DNA of 61,101 nucleotides, taken from the NCBI GenBank assembly GCA_045649505.1, contig JAZRQA010000032.1, forward strand, positions 1 through 61,101. Direction: 5' to 3'. The translations under genes were made by a program, and so were the position numbers. The number at the start of each line of letters is the position of its first letter. Position 1 is the stretch's first letter. The notes under the pieces are model-generated. The model ran no database searches. It was given only the letters and a program-made list of their open reading frames with translations, and was not told the DNA's origin. This DNA is from SIG587 sp045649505 (lineage in GTDB: Bacteria; Bacillota; Clostridia; Oscillospirales; Acutalibacteraceae). This document shows positions 43,062-51,743 of the stretch, one piece after another.

Positions 43062-43446
43062 GCTTTACTCAATTGCCGCAGAAAAAGGAATAACGGTGGA
43101 TTTTTTTCCATTACCTAAAAATAAGTCTGTGTGTATAAGCGCGGATAGCGGAGAATATGTCGCATTAGACCCGAAGGTTTTTGGTTGTCAGGAACGGGTA
43201 TGCCTTGCTCATGAGCTTGGTCATTGCGCTACAGCAGGCTTTTATAATATGTATTCATCATTGGACATACGCGAAAAATACGAAAAAAGGGCGTGGAGCT
43301 GGGCTATTAGAAGTTTGGTTCCGTTAAGGGAACTTGAAAAAGCACAGAAAAACGGACTAAGCGATATTGATGAGCTTGCTGAGTATTTTTCGGTTACGCG
43401 CGAGTTTATGCAGCGTGCAATGGATTTTTATATGCAAAACAGATAA
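43048..43446 (+). CDS. ImmA/IrrE-type metalloprotease
   Basis: About 132 residues. The zinc motif HELGH is at 55-59, and E79 followed by xxAW fits the third ligand region. In ICEBs1, ImmA cleaves the repressor ImmR after DNA damage; IrrE of Deinococcus cleaves DdrO. By analogy this protein would remove the repressor encoded just upstream. The ATG at 43048 is chosen, as AAGGAG at 43035-43040 is 7 bases before it. Confidence 0.85.
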   Translation: METNKLYSIAAEKGITVDFFPLPKNKSVCISADSGEYVALDPKVFGCQERVCLAHELGHCATAGFYNMYSSLDIREKYEKRAWSWAIRSLVPLRELEKAQKNGLSDIDELAEYFSVTREFMQRAMDFYMQNR

Positions 43447-43501
43447 TACGAAAAGTGCCATTAAACAGCATTTTTTCTATCCCATAATTTTTATAAAAGC
43501 A

Positions 43502-43530
43502 TTGACCTTAGGTGTGTTTTAGGTTAGAAT
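43502..43530 (+). promoter_or_regulatory. Promoter for the 43556 gene
   Basis: TTGACC at 43502-43507 and TAGAAT at 43525-43530 with a 17-base spacer. Confidence 0.7.
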
Positions 43531-43555
43531 ATAAAAGAAAGGTGGGAAAGAAGAA

Positions 43556-44230
43556 ATGCAAAGGCTGTTTGAAGGGAATATCTATGATATGAAGCCCCTT
43601 GAAAATGGTTTTGTTTTTGTCTACTGTAATGAGGACGAAAACGGTCAGCTTCAGGGCGCATATAATATGATATCCTTTGAAACGGGACGTATGTCACCTG
43701 TCACAAAGAGCAACTACCTTCTGGCAAAATTCGGTTTAAGGTATAAAATATATAAGAAAAAAGTAAAAAACGTTTTCGAAAGCAAGGTACTTCACCTGCC
43801 TGAGGACAGGGTATTTATTCTTGACAGCGACGGTACCGTAACCCTTCTTGATACCGATGGCTCAATACTTTGGACAAGCTGTCTGCTATACAAGGATACC
43901 TGCCCTACGGATATTGCAATTTATAAGGATAGCCTTTGGGCGTGCTTTAAGGAGTATAATTGCCTTATTCGTTTTAACCTGAATAATATGCACGAGGAAT
44001 TGCGTATAGGCGGCGGTGAAACTTCGCCATTTGATAAACCTGTGCAGTTAACCGCTACTGAGGATGGCATTGTTATATGTAATGCAGGCTCTAACTCAAT
44101 AGTGAAGCTTGACCCAACAAATTTTTCGCTAACACAAATGTATTCCTTTCGTGAACCGCTTAGGCGTTATTTGAAGGTACAAAGCAGGGAATTTGCCGCA
44201 CTTGAATCGGGATTGTATATTATATTTTAA
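43556..44230 (+). CDS. Hypothetical protein with beta-propeller-like repeats
   Basis: A 224-residue soluble protein. Repeated strand-turn units (RVFILDSDGTVTLLDTDGSILW, split near residue 92, and GIVICNAGSNSIVKLDPTN) resemble PQQ/NHL-type blades, but too few for a full propeller. No signal peptide or membrane segment. GGTGG-type site before the ATG. It is monocistronic. I do not recognise a function. Confidence 0.6.
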   Translation: MQRLFEGNIYDMKPLENGFVFVYCNEDENGQLQGAYNMISFETGRMSPVTKSNYLLAKFGLRYKIYKKKVKNVFESKVLHLPEDRVFILDSDGTVTLLDTDGSILWTSCLLYKDTCPTDIAIYKDSLWACFKEYNCLIRFNLNNMHEELRIGGGETSPFDKPVQLTATEDGIVICNAGSNSIVKLDPTNFSLTQMYSFREPLRRYLKVQSREFAALESGLYIIF

Positions 44231-44262
44231 AAGGCTTTGCTCATTTTTGAGCAAAGCCTTTT
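44229..44262. terminator. Bidirectional terminator
   Basis: A perfect 15-bp stem (44229-44243 with 44248-44262) with a TTTT loop, A's at the left and T's at the right end. Confidence 0.9.
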
Positions 44263-44269
44263 TATATGC

Positions 44270-45340
44270 TTATATTATTTTGTTAAGCAGTTCGCTTGCA
44301 TAGTTGCTTAGCGCGCTGAAATCCATTGCCTTTATATAATATGCCTCAAGGTCATCGTGCACCGCCTTGGCGTGATTTAATGCCTCACAGGCACTGATAA
44401 GCATTTCCTTTGCCGCCTTGGCATTAAAGCGAAGCTTCTCCCGATTTGTCTTAAATGACTTATCCTCAAAGCGGCGTGAGTGGACACGGCGCTCATCGGT
44501 GCCTATATGCATATAATCGTTTTCGCTGCAAAACGCGAGTGAAAGCTCACGGATAATTATGTGGTCGGTAACACAGGACGGGAAAAAGGCACTGCGCACA
44601 GCTATTACACTGTAACCTTTTTTTACCGCATCGTTTAAAAGATATTCCATAATTTGGGATGCCACCGCGCCGTATTTATCCGAAATAATAATGCGTTGTT
44701 TGATGTTCTTTTTAAGGGTAGAGGAATAAAAAACAATGCCCTTCGGAGTTATACCACTTAAAAATCGCTCGGTAATACTGCCTTTTCCCCGTTTTTCGGG
44801 CAGATGTTTTTTTGAGAGTGAACGGGCAAAGGCGTGAATTTTATCGGTATTCATATGCGTCTTTTGAAGGGCTATATTGTCGCCAAGAAGCCTTCCCGCA
44901 GCAAATATGTACCGTGCCGCCTGTGCGTGATACGCTTTACAAAGTGCCATTGTTTCGATTATTTGCTTGCGGTGGACGCGAAGCAGGTCAGCGTTCCAAA
45001 ATCTGCCGGGGTCAACTATCTGCTCACAAACGCCGGGATGCTCAGGCTCAATAATATGCGGTGCAGTACCGTCAAGGAAAACGGTGCCTTCGGGTAGGAT
45101 TTTAATACCGTCAAGGCTGTCGGGGTCACTGCTGCAGGGAAAAAGCTCGATTTCTTTTCCGTTTTGCGCGCACTTGGATGCAATAAATTTCATTAAAGAC
45201 GATTTTCCCGTACCCGGACCTCCCTTTATAATAAAGGCGCGTTCTCCTTTATGTGCGCTATAGCTTTCCTTGAAGCGTGAAACAAAGCCCTCACAAGAGT
45301 TGGCGCCTAAGAAATATTTACCAAAAGCAGAAAAATCCAT
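44270..45340 (-). CDS. P-loop ATPase of unknown role (PRK06851-like)
   Basis: About 356 residues with a Walker A motif GGPGTGKSS near residue 40 and a second nucleotide-site-like segment further on. The pattern of an N-terminal FGKYFLGANSCEGFVS and a histidine- and cysteine-containing central part matches an uncharacterised Firmicutes ATPase family that I recall as PRK06851. The ATG at 45340 has CGGAGG upstream; the frame is open nine codons earlier. It lies alone, with its start near the rnpB promoter on the other strand. Confidence 0.7.
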   Translation of the reverse strand: MDFSAFGKYFLGANSCEGFVSRFKESYSAHKGERAFIIKGGPGTGKSSLMKFIASKCAQNGKEIELFPCSSDPDSLDGIKILPEGTVFLDGTAPHIIEPEHPGVCEQIVDPGRFWNADLLRVHRKQIIETMALCKAYHAQAARYIFAAGRLLGDNIALQKTHMNTDKIHAFARSLSKKHLPEKRGKGSITERFLSGITPKGIVFYSSTLKKNIKQRIIISDKYGAVASQIMEYLLNDAVKKGYSVIAVRSAFFPSCVTDHIIIRELSLAFCSENDYMHIGTDERRVHSRRFEDKSFKTNREKLRFNAKAAKEMLISACEALNHAKAVHDDLEAYYIKAMDFSALSNYASELLNKII

Positions 45341-45393
45341 AAAAAATCCTCCGAAAATATGATACATTACATATTATTCCCTGTATTTTGTTT

Positions 45394-45422
45394 TTGACAC
45401 CACAGGATTTTTATGGTACAAT
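45394..45422 (+). promoter_or_regulatory. Promoter for rnpB
   Basis: TTGACA at 45394-45399 and TACAAT at 45417-45422 with a 17-base spacer, placing the start near 45430, where the RNA is expected to begin. Confidence 0.85.
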
Positions 45423-45429
45423 AAGCGGG

Positions 45430-45760
45430 CAAGATGATTAAACGGCCGCGGATATTTAATATCTGAGGAAAGTCCGAGCTTCGCAGGGCAGGATAGCGGC
45501 TAACGGCCGCCGAGGGTGACCTTAGGGAAAGTGCAACAGAGATATACCGCCTGATTTTTCAGGTAAGGGTGGAAAGGCGAGGTAAGAGCTCACCGGCTTT
45601 GCGGGAGACCGTGAAGCCCTGTAAACCCTATCCGAAGCAACACTGACTCCGGCTATACATCTGCCCGATGTGCCGGGAAAAGTGGCTGGAGCGCGGCAGC
45701 AATGCCGCGCCAAGATAGATGGCCGTTCACGACAGAACTCGGCTTACAGATCATCTTGTA
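45430..45760 (+). ncRNA. rnpB: RNase P RNA
   Basis: The catalytic RNA of RNase P, which trims tRNA 5' ends. The ends CAAGATGA (45430-45437) and TCATCTTG (45751-45758) pair to form P1. The conserved core is visible: GAGGAAAGTCCGAGCT near the 5' end, the region around GGGAAAGTGCAACAGAGA, and ACAGAACTCGGCTTACAGATC at the 3' end (split around 45735-45752). Length about 331 bases fits a bacterial type. Confidence 0.95.
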
Positions 45761-45798
45761 AAAAATAAAAGACTTGATTTTTCAAGTCTTTTATTTTT
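45761..45798. terminator. Bidirectional terminator between rnpB and the metal-efflux operon
   Basis: A 17-bp perfect stem (45761-45777 with 45782-45798), A-rich at the left and T-rich at the right side. Confidence 0.9.
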
Positions 45799-46161
45799 TT
45801 ATTCCTCAATATGTTCAATACCCTGTTTAATAATCGTGCGTACGTGGTCATCACTAAGAGAGTAGAAAACGCTTTTGCCATCTCTCCTTGCCTTAACAAG
45901 CTTAGCGCGGCGCAGGGTATTTAGCTGGTGCGAAACGGCGGAAGCGGTCATATTAAGCGCGGCTGCAAGGTCACAGGTACATACCTGCGCCTCAAAAAGC
46001 ACAAAGAGTATTTTCATTCTTGTAGAGTCGCCAAAAACCTTAAAAAGTTCGGCTAAATCGAAAAGCTTTTCGTCCTTGGGCATTTTACTGCTTACAATAC
46101 TAAGCAGTTCTTCGTGAATTTCCTTTGTCTGACATTGTTCAATAATATATTTTTCACTCAT
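45799..46161 (-). CDS. ArsR/SmtB-family metal-responsive repressor (CadC/CzrA-like)
   Basis: About 120 residues with a winged helix (VFGDSTRMKILFVL, AALNMTASAVSHQLNTLRRAKLV, then RRDGKSVFYSL). Metal-site candidates are cysteines in VCTC of the alpha-3N region and His/Asp residues in the C-terminal helix (DDHVRTIIKQGIEHIEE), so both CadC- and CzrA-type sites are possible. An ATG at 46161 is preferred by spacing to AAAGGA; 46167 is an alternative. Last gene of its operon. Confidence 0.88.
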   Translation of the reverse strand: MSEKYIIEQCQTKEIHEELLSIVSSKMPKDEKLFDLAELFKVFGDSTRMKILFVLFEAQVCTCDLAAALNMTASAVSHQLNTLRRAKLVKARRDGKSVFYSLSDDHVRTIIKQGIEHIEE

Positions 46162-46163
46162 TT

Positions 46164-48029
46164 TCATTTTCCTTTCAAAACTCTTACGGCATTAAGCACA
46201 GCAAGTATCATCACGCCTACATCGGCGAAAATTGCTATCCACATATTTGCAATGCCGACAGCACCCAAAATAAGACAGGCGAGTTTTATGCCGATTGCAA
46301 GATATATATTCTGATAAACTATGCGCATACATTTTTTTGCTATTTTTATAGCAGTTGCAATTTTTAGGGGATTGTCGTCCATCAGCACAACATCTGCCGC
46401 CTCGGTAGCGGCATCACTTCCAAGAGCGCCCATTGCAATGCCGATGTGCGCACGGGTGAGAACAGGAGCATCATTTATTCCATCTCCCACAAAGGCAAGC
46501 TTTTCATCGTTATTTAAATTGCTTAGCAGCTGTTCAACCTTTTCAACCTTATCGTTGGGGAGGAGTTGTGCATAAACCGTATAAATATTTAGTTTTTGCG
46601 CAATTTTTTCGGAAATATCTTTTGCATCCCCCGTAAGCATTACTATATTTTGAACACCGCATTTTTTAAGGGCAGTAATTGCGGCGGAGGCATCGGGCTT
46701 TACGATATCGCAAATCAAAATGTGCCCTGCGTATTCATTATTTATTCCTATATGCACTACCGTACCTGTATGGCTGCAGGGAGTATAGGGAATATTTAAC
46801 TGTTCCATAAGTCTTGCGTTGCCAACCGCAACGGGTTTACCGTCAATTTTAGCCGTAATTCCAAAGCCGCTTATTTCCCTAACATCACTCACCCTATCGG
46901 TGTTAAGGTGTTTGCCGTATGCTTTGCGAAGACTCTCGGCAATAGGGTGCAGAGAGTAGCTTTCGGTAAGGGCAGCATATTCAAGAATTGTTTCGTTTTC
47001 CTGTTTGTTATGATGAATATCCGCCACCTCAAAGACACCGCGGGTCAAGGTGCCTGTTTTATCAAAGGCTATGCACTTTACCTTTGAAAGGTCCTCAAGG
47101 TGGTTAGAGCCCTTCATAAGAATCCCCGCTGTACTCGCTGCACCTATACCGGCAAAAAAGCTTAAGGGTATACTTATAACCAGCGCGCACGGACAGCTTA
47201 TAACAAGGAAGGTTAATGCGCGGTAAAGCCACATTCCCCAGTTGCCGTTTGTGCCTGAAATCAAAATTCCAAAAATTGGCGGTAAAAGGGCAAGTAACAC
47301 TGCACCAAGGCATACTATTGGCGTATACACGCGAGCAAACCTTGAAATAAACCTTTCACTTTGCGCCTTTTTGGAGCTTGCATTTTCCACAAGGTCAAGA
47401 ATTTTCGATGCGGTAGAATTTGCGAACACCTTGGTAGTACGAAGCTTTATGACTGCGCTTAGGTTTATGCAACCGCTTAAAACCTCATCAGAGCACGTTA
47501 CATCCTTTGGCGTACTTTCACCCGTGAGTGCCGAGGTATCAAGTGCTGAATTACCCTCAAGCACAATGCCGTCAATCGGTATCTTTTCGCCGGGACGAAC
47601 AACTATAACCGTACCGATATCTACTTCATCGGGGTCAACCTGAATTATCTGACCGTTTTCAATCTCTATATTGGCATAGTCGGGGCGTATATCCATAAGC
47701 GCTGTAATATTCTTACGGCTTCTTACCACGGCATAGTTTTGAAACAACTCGCCTATCTGGTAAAAGAGCATAACCGCAGCGCCCTCGGTATAATCACCTA
47801 ATGCAAAGGCACCGATAGTTGCAACCGCCATTAAAAAGTTTTCATCGAAGGGCTGTGCATTTTTTATACCTATGGCTGCATTAAGCAGAATATCGTAACC
47901 TATTAGAAAATAGGGAACAAGGAATAAAACGAGTTTTATATACCCGTGAACGGGCAGTAAATTTAATATTATCATCAGCGCCGCCGCAATAATAATGCGC
48001 CAGAGCACTTTCTTTTGCTTTTTATTCAT
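46164..48029 (-). CDS. Heavy-metal-translocating P1B-type ATPase (Zn/Cd/Pb export)
   Basis: A 621-residue pump. About eight membrane segments hold the CPC motif (SCPCALVISIPL). The phosphorylation site DKTGTLT, a TGES-type loop (TGESTPKD) and GDGINDAP near the end are all intact. The CPC motif with the following sequence fits the ZntA/CadA group. The N-terminal metal-binding domain is missing here and is encoded as a separate protein upstream. Its stop overlaps the start of the regulator gene. Confidence 0.93.
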   Translation of the reverse strand: MNKKQKKVLWRIIIAAALMIILNLLPVHGYIKLVLFLVPYFLIGYDILLNAAIGIKNAQPFDENFLMAVATIGAFALGDYTEGAAVMLFYQIGELFQNYAVVRSRKNITALMDIRPDYANIEIENGQIIQVDPDEVDIGTVIVVRPGEKIPIDGIVLEGNSALDTSALTGESTPKDVTCSDEVLSGCINLSAVIKLRTTKVFANSTASKILDLVENASSKKAQSERFISRFARVYTPIVCLGAVLLALLPPIFGILISGTNGNWGMWLYRALTFLVISCPCALVISIPLSFFAGIGAASTAGILMKGSNHLEDLSKVKCIAFDKTGTLTRGVFEVADIHHNKQENETILEYAALTESYSLHPIAESLRKAYGKHLNTDRVSDVREISGFGITAKIDGKPVAVGNARLMEQLNIPYTPCSHTGTVVHIGINNEYAGHILICDIVKPDASAAITALKKCGVQNIVMLTGDAKDISEKIAQKLNIYTVYAQLLPNDKVEKVEQLLSNLNNDEKLAFVGDGINDAPVLTRAHIGIAMGALGSDAATEAADVVLMDDNPLKIATAIKIAKKCMRIVYQNIYLAIGIKLACLILGAVGIANMWIAIFADVGVMILAVLNAVRVLKGK

Positions 48030-48030
48030 A

Positions 48031-48249
48031 TTAAAAGTATATCTCGCAGTTTCGCTCTATCCTGCGACAGGCTTTAAGTACATCGCTCATTACCGCTGCT
48101 TGGTCAACGCCATCCTCAAAATCTATGAGCATTTTAAGTGCCATAAAATTAACCGACACTTCCTTTATTCCCGAAACCTTACTTGCGGCAATCTCCATTT
48201 TATTCGCGCAGTTGGCGCAATCAACCTCTATTTTATATATTTTCCTCAT
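48031..48249 (-). CDS. Heavy-metal-associated (HMA) domain protein
   Basis: A 72-residue ferredoxin-like metal chaperone domain with the binding loop DCANCANKME, i.e. CxxC, near residue 10. It likely passes zinc or cadmium to the ATPase encoded one base downstream. AGGAGATG precedes the ATG at 48249; the frame is open 13 codons earlier, where it would overlap the operator. Confidence 0.9.
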   Translation of the reverse strand: MRKIYKIEVDCANCANKMEIAASKVSGIKEVSVNFMALKMLIDFEDGVDQAAVMSDVLKACRRIERNCEIYF

Positions 48250-48264
48250 AATATCATCTCCTGT

Positions 48265-48296
48265 ACTAACGATTGAACAATCGTTCAATCGTTAGT
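48265..48296. promoter_or_regulatory. Operator of the metal-efflux operon
   Basis: A perfect inverted repeat of two 14-base arms (48265-48278 and 48283-48296) around AATC. The inner TTGAAC-N4-GTTCAA resembles ArsR/SmtB (CzrA-type) operators. It covers the predicted start of transcription, so the bound repressor would block RNA polymerase. Confidence 0.87.
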
Positions 48297-48300
48297 TAAT

Positions 48301-48329
48301 ATTATATCCCCTTTAACTCTTATTGTCAA
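48301..48329 (-). promoter_or_regulatory. Promoter of the metal-efflux operon
   Basis: On the minus strand TTGACA (48329-48324) and TATAAT (48306-48301) are perfect, spacer 17. Confidence 0.88.
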
Positions 48330-48393
48330 GGGGATAATCAAACGCAAGCATTCAAGGTTAATTTATAGGAAGGGTTTTTGCATTTGTTAAAAT

Positions 48394-50382
48394 CTATTTT
48401 TTAAAAACCTTAGCGTAGTAATCACAGTCAAGTATCATAGCCGAAGCCATAAATTTATTGTTGACTATGGCGTTTATATTATTTATATATACGCGTTGCT
48501 CGGTAGTGCTTGAAAACTCCTGCCCCGAAAAGGCGGTAAACTCCTTGGTTTCGGCGTTGTATTTTCCGCGCTCGCTTATCCAACTTCTTGTGGAGAAGAT
48601 AACGAGGGGCTTTGAGGTGGAAAGTATATCACTGCCCATTAAAAGTCTTGAATCATATTCAAAACCGAAAAGGTTGGAAAGGGTGGGCAAAATATCAAGG
48701 GAGGAGCAGTATTTATCAACTTCAATGCGGTCCTCCATACCCTGACAGTAAAGTATAAAATTGCTTTTATAAAGCTCAAATTCAGGGTCAATTTCGTGAC
48801 CTGCAAGAGCGTTAAAATGTTCATAGGTGTTCTTGCCGTCCTGCTCAAGACCGTAGGGGTAATGGTCGGGGGTAATGGCAATGACCGTTTTATCGGCAAC
48901 GCCCGCCTCGTTGAGCCTTTTAAGCAGGCTTTCAAGGGCTAAATCAAGTTCAATGTTACAAGCATAGTAGGATTTTACGGTATCGGAGCAGTCAAGGTCC
49001 TTTACCTTATCCCAATTTTTGCGCACCATTGCATTGTCGTTATAGTTGTAGTTAAGGTGGCCGCTTACTGTCATATAATAGGCGTGGAAGGGCTCGCTGG
49101 ACTGAATATAATCGTCCATTGTTCCCTCAATCATTTCAAGGTCGCTCTGCGGCCAACAATCGGTTATAAATTCCTCAAGGCCGTTGCCTATGCCCTTATA
49201 TGTATAGCCCATATTCGGATGAGAAAGGTCGCGGTGATAAAAAGCGTGAGTGTTGTTGTGGTAGGCAAAAAGCTTGTTAACACCTGATTTTTTAAACTGA
49301 TTACCCAGCGTATAGGGTACATAGTTTTCACTTGAGCGGTAAAAGCTCCATACACCCGATTTAGGAATAAGTCCGTTACAGGCGGTATACTCACCGTCAG
49401 AGGTAGAAACGCCCCAAATAGGAGTGTAAAAATTTTCAAACTTAAAGCCCGCCGTGCTCATTTTGTAAAGGGTGGGGGTTATATCCTTATCAACAGCGTA
49501 GGGTGAAAAGCCTTCTGCAACAATAAATATAAGGTTATAGCCCTTGAACATACCCGTATAGGCGTTTTTATAGGTGGGGTATAAAGATGAGAAGTATGTA
49601 TGAAGTGCCGCGGCACTTTTATCCTGTTCATTTTGAGCAAGGGCATTAAAATCAATATCCTCAACATTTGCAGTATAGCTTTCATCGGTAGGCTCGCTGT
49701 AAAGAGGATGCTCGATTTCAAGCTTCTTGCGTTGCTCGAACCCGAAAATATTGTATTTAATATCAAGAATTTCGGTGCGTACAAGCCCGAAGCTCTTAAC
49801 GGTCAGATTGGGGTCAAAGGTGCCAAAATATAAAAATTTATCTCCAGGGCTTAAATATACACTTCCCACAACAAGGAAGTGAAGCACAACAGCCGCAACA
49901 AGACCGATAAGATTTGTTCGTAGTTTCAAGGGCTCAAAGTGTAAAATCTCTTTTTTTCTTAGAACAAAAAATGCAACAAGCGGAATACTTAGAAGAATTA
50001 TTGCGGGTAGACGGGAAACGATTGCATCCATCGTGGATTTTAAAATTCCGTTGGTAATAATCTGGTCGGCACCGCCTGCGGTTAAGGAGAAGAATATAAG
50101 GTATTTATCAAAAAAACCGTGATACACCGCCTGTGTGCCGAAAAGCACAAACAAAACAGACATTAAAATACCTGCCACAGTGCGGTTTGCCTTTTCGGGA
50201 AAAATACTGCATATAATCTTTAAAAACAAAGCCTCGCAAACGGTGAACAGTGGCATAAAAATAAGCCCTGTGTCAAAAAAACTTTTGCAGGTAAACAGTT
50301 TAAGTACAATTTCAAAATAAAATAAGCTAATAAAAAAGAAAAGAAACAAATCAAAGTTCTTGCATAATTTTTTCTTATCCAT
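48394..50382 (-). CDS. LTA synthase-family phosphoglycerol transferase
   Basis: About 662 residues: five N-terminal membrane segments, then an extracellular sulfatase-fold domain. The catalytic threonine is in WGVSTSDGEY, comparable to GKTSD of LtaS, and TPDHYPYG and other metal-ligand stretches follow. It would polymerise or transfer glycerol phosphate onto lipoteichoic acid or another polymer at the cell surface. ATG at 50382 with AAAGGAGATG upstream; the frame is open 13 codons earlier. Confidence 0.88.
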   Translation of the reverse strand: MDKKKLCKNFDLFLFFFISLFYFEIVLKLFTCKSFFDTGLIFMPLFTVCEALFLKIICSIFPEKANRTVAGILMSVLFVLFGTQAVYHGFFDKYLIFFSLTAGGADQIITNGILKSTMDAIVSRLPAIILLSIPLVAFFVLRKKEILHFEPLKLRTNLIGLVAAVVLHFLVVGSVYLSPGDKFLYFGTFDPNLTVKSFGLVRTEILDIKYNIFGFEQRKKLEIEHPLYSEPTDESYTANVEDIDFNALAQNEQDKSAAALHTYFSSLYPTYKNAYTGMFKGYNLIFIVAEGFSPYAVDKDITPTLYKMSTAGFKFENFYTPIWGVSTSDGEYTACNGLIPKSGVWSFYRSSENYVPYTLGNQFKKSGVNKLFAYHNNTHAFYHRDLSHPNMGYTYKGIGNGLEEFITDCWPQSDLEMIEGTMDDYIQSSEPFHAYYMTVSGHLNYNYNDNAMVRKNWDKVKDLDCSDTVKSYYACNIELDLALESLLKRLNEAGVADKTVIAITPDHYPYGLEQDGKNTYEHFNALAGHEIDPEFELYKSNFILYCQGMEDRIEVDKYCSSLDILPTLSNLFGFEYDSRLLMGSDILSTSKPLVIFSTRSWISERGKYNAETKEFTAFSGQEFSSTTEQRVYINNINAIVNNKFMASAMILDCDYYAKVFKK

Positions 50383-50468
50383 AAATGCATCTCCTTTGGG
50401 CACATATATAATATACCGCAAAAGTCGACAAAATGCAAATTAAGTTTTAAGAGAGGAATAATTATATT

Positions 50469-50672
50469 TTAATCGGCTTTATACAAAATAAAATCCATTA
50501 TCCTAATTTCCTTCTCACTTATACACACTGCGTTTTTGTATTCGCCAAAGCCTATTTTGCGAGTGCCCTCATATGCCTTGAAGCATCCAACGGCAAGTAA
50601 GCAGATGCTAAAGAGCAGTATTGAGGTAATTTTAAGCGAGCGGAAAAATAAATTTTTATTTTTCTTGTTCAT
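50469..50672 (-). CDS. Small membrane or lipoprotein-like protein after spoIIP
   Basis: A 67-residue protein with a basic N-terminus, one hydrophobic segment (about residues 14-30) ending LLAVGC, which resembles a lipobox but has alanine rather than leucine at -3, and a polar tail. AGGAG precedes the ATG. It begins 8 bases after spoIIP, so it belongs to the same sporulation transcript. Family unknown. Confidence 0.65.
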   Translation of the reverse strand: MNKKNKNLFFRSLKITSILLFSICLLAVGCFKAYEGTRKIGFGEYKNAVCISEKEIRIMDFILYKAD

Positions 50673-50680
50673 TTTTACTC

Positions 50681-51703
50681 CTAAACAATAGTATTTAAAA
50701 GGCTAACCAGCGCATTTGCCGCAAGCTCGGCACCGTAAAGAGCCTCGCTCAAGGTGTTAGCATCGGTGCCTACCTCTAGAAGCATTGAGCCGATGTGAAG
50801 CTCTTGGTTATATTTTTTATTATAAAGTGTCATAGGCCGCGCAAGACCTGGATACAAAACCTCCATAGTCTGGTGGTATTTTGCGGCAAGAGTGAGATTG
50901 CTTTCGTATGCATTATGGTTGGTGCCCATAACAAGCATTACCTGTGCCGCCTTCTTCTCTCCTATACTCACTGTGGGCTTGATTTTGCCTGTGCCGCCGT
51001 CGGATATTGAATCTCTGTGAATGTCAATTATTACCTTTATTGAGGGATTTTCTTTAAGCAGTTTAGTTACGGTTTTTGAGCTTGCATCATAGCTTCCCGA
51101 ATAAGAAGGATAGTCGTGCACGGTTTTACAGTGTAAAACGCCTATTCCTGCATCAGTCAGCTTTTCATTAAAAACATTTCCGAGTGCGACCATATTTTTA
51201 GTTTCATCCTTTGTGTGGGTAGCATCGGATTTTGTATAGTAATTTCTGCTATTGAGCATATAACTTTCGGTGGTGTGGGTGTGCACAATAAGCACCTGAG
51301 GCTCACCGTTTTTCTCGGTTTTAAAATTGAGTTTATTTTGCAGCAGTTTTTTTATATTTACCGTCTTTGAGGTTTTGTTGTTAATAAAGACATTATTGTA
51401 TTTTAAACGCGCGCTGTAGGGAGAGAAAAATTGCTCGCCTATTTTACCTATAGCTTCACCCGTTGAGCCTACTGCCACCGCCGAAGAACTTTGCGAAACA
51501 CTTGAATTCTCACCCGCTTTACTTTCGGCTGTTTGCGGTTGCCCGATTGTATTGCTATCCACTGAACTGCTTTGCGTTTTTATAATAAATGTGTTTGAGC
51601 CGCTTTGCGCCGAAAGGAGAAAAGAGGCTCCCGCACAAAAAAGTATTAAAAGGCAACCAAGGCAGGCGCATACCGTTAGAAGCCCGCCGTTTTTATCTTT
51701 CAA
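50681..51703 (-). CDS. spoIIP: Stage II sporulation protein P
   Basis: About 340 residues. An N-terminal membrane anchor is followed by a variable Ser-rich linker and the peptidoglycan hydrolase domain, with VLIVHTHTTESYM and VIIDIHRDS holding the metal- and catalytic-site His and Glu residues. With SpoIID and SpoIIM it thins septal wall so that the mother cell engulfs the forespore. A TTG at 51703 is preferred because GGGGTG lies 6 bases before it; an in-frame ATG at 51721 lacks a close site. It follows gpr, as in many spore formers. Confidence 0.93.
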   Translation of the reverse strand: MKDKNGGLLTVCACLGCLLILFCAGASFLLSAQSGSNTFIIKTQSSSVDSNTIGQPQTAESKAGENSSVSQSSSAVAVGSTGEAIGKIGEQFFSPYSARLKYNNVFINNKTSKTVNIKKLLQNKLNFKTEKNGEPQVLIVHTHTTESYMLNSRNYYTKSDATHTKDETKNMVALGNVFNEKLTDAGIGVLHCKTVHDYPSYSGSYDASSKTVTKLLKENPSIKVIIDIHRDSISDGGTGKIKPTVSIGEKKAAQVMLVMGTNHNAYESNLTLAAKYHQTMEVLYPGLARPMTLYNKKYNQELHIGSMLLEVGTDANTLSEALYGAELAANALVSLLNTIV

Positions 51704-51743
51704 AGCTATCACCCCATACATATTTATGAGAAGAAACTTTCTC

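Noticed and set aside
40637..43446. An intact prophage or integrative element
   Set aside because: The repressor/protease pair and zinc-ribbon and sigma-like proteins look phage-like, but no integrase, attachment repeats, replication, structural or conjugation genes were found in the window.
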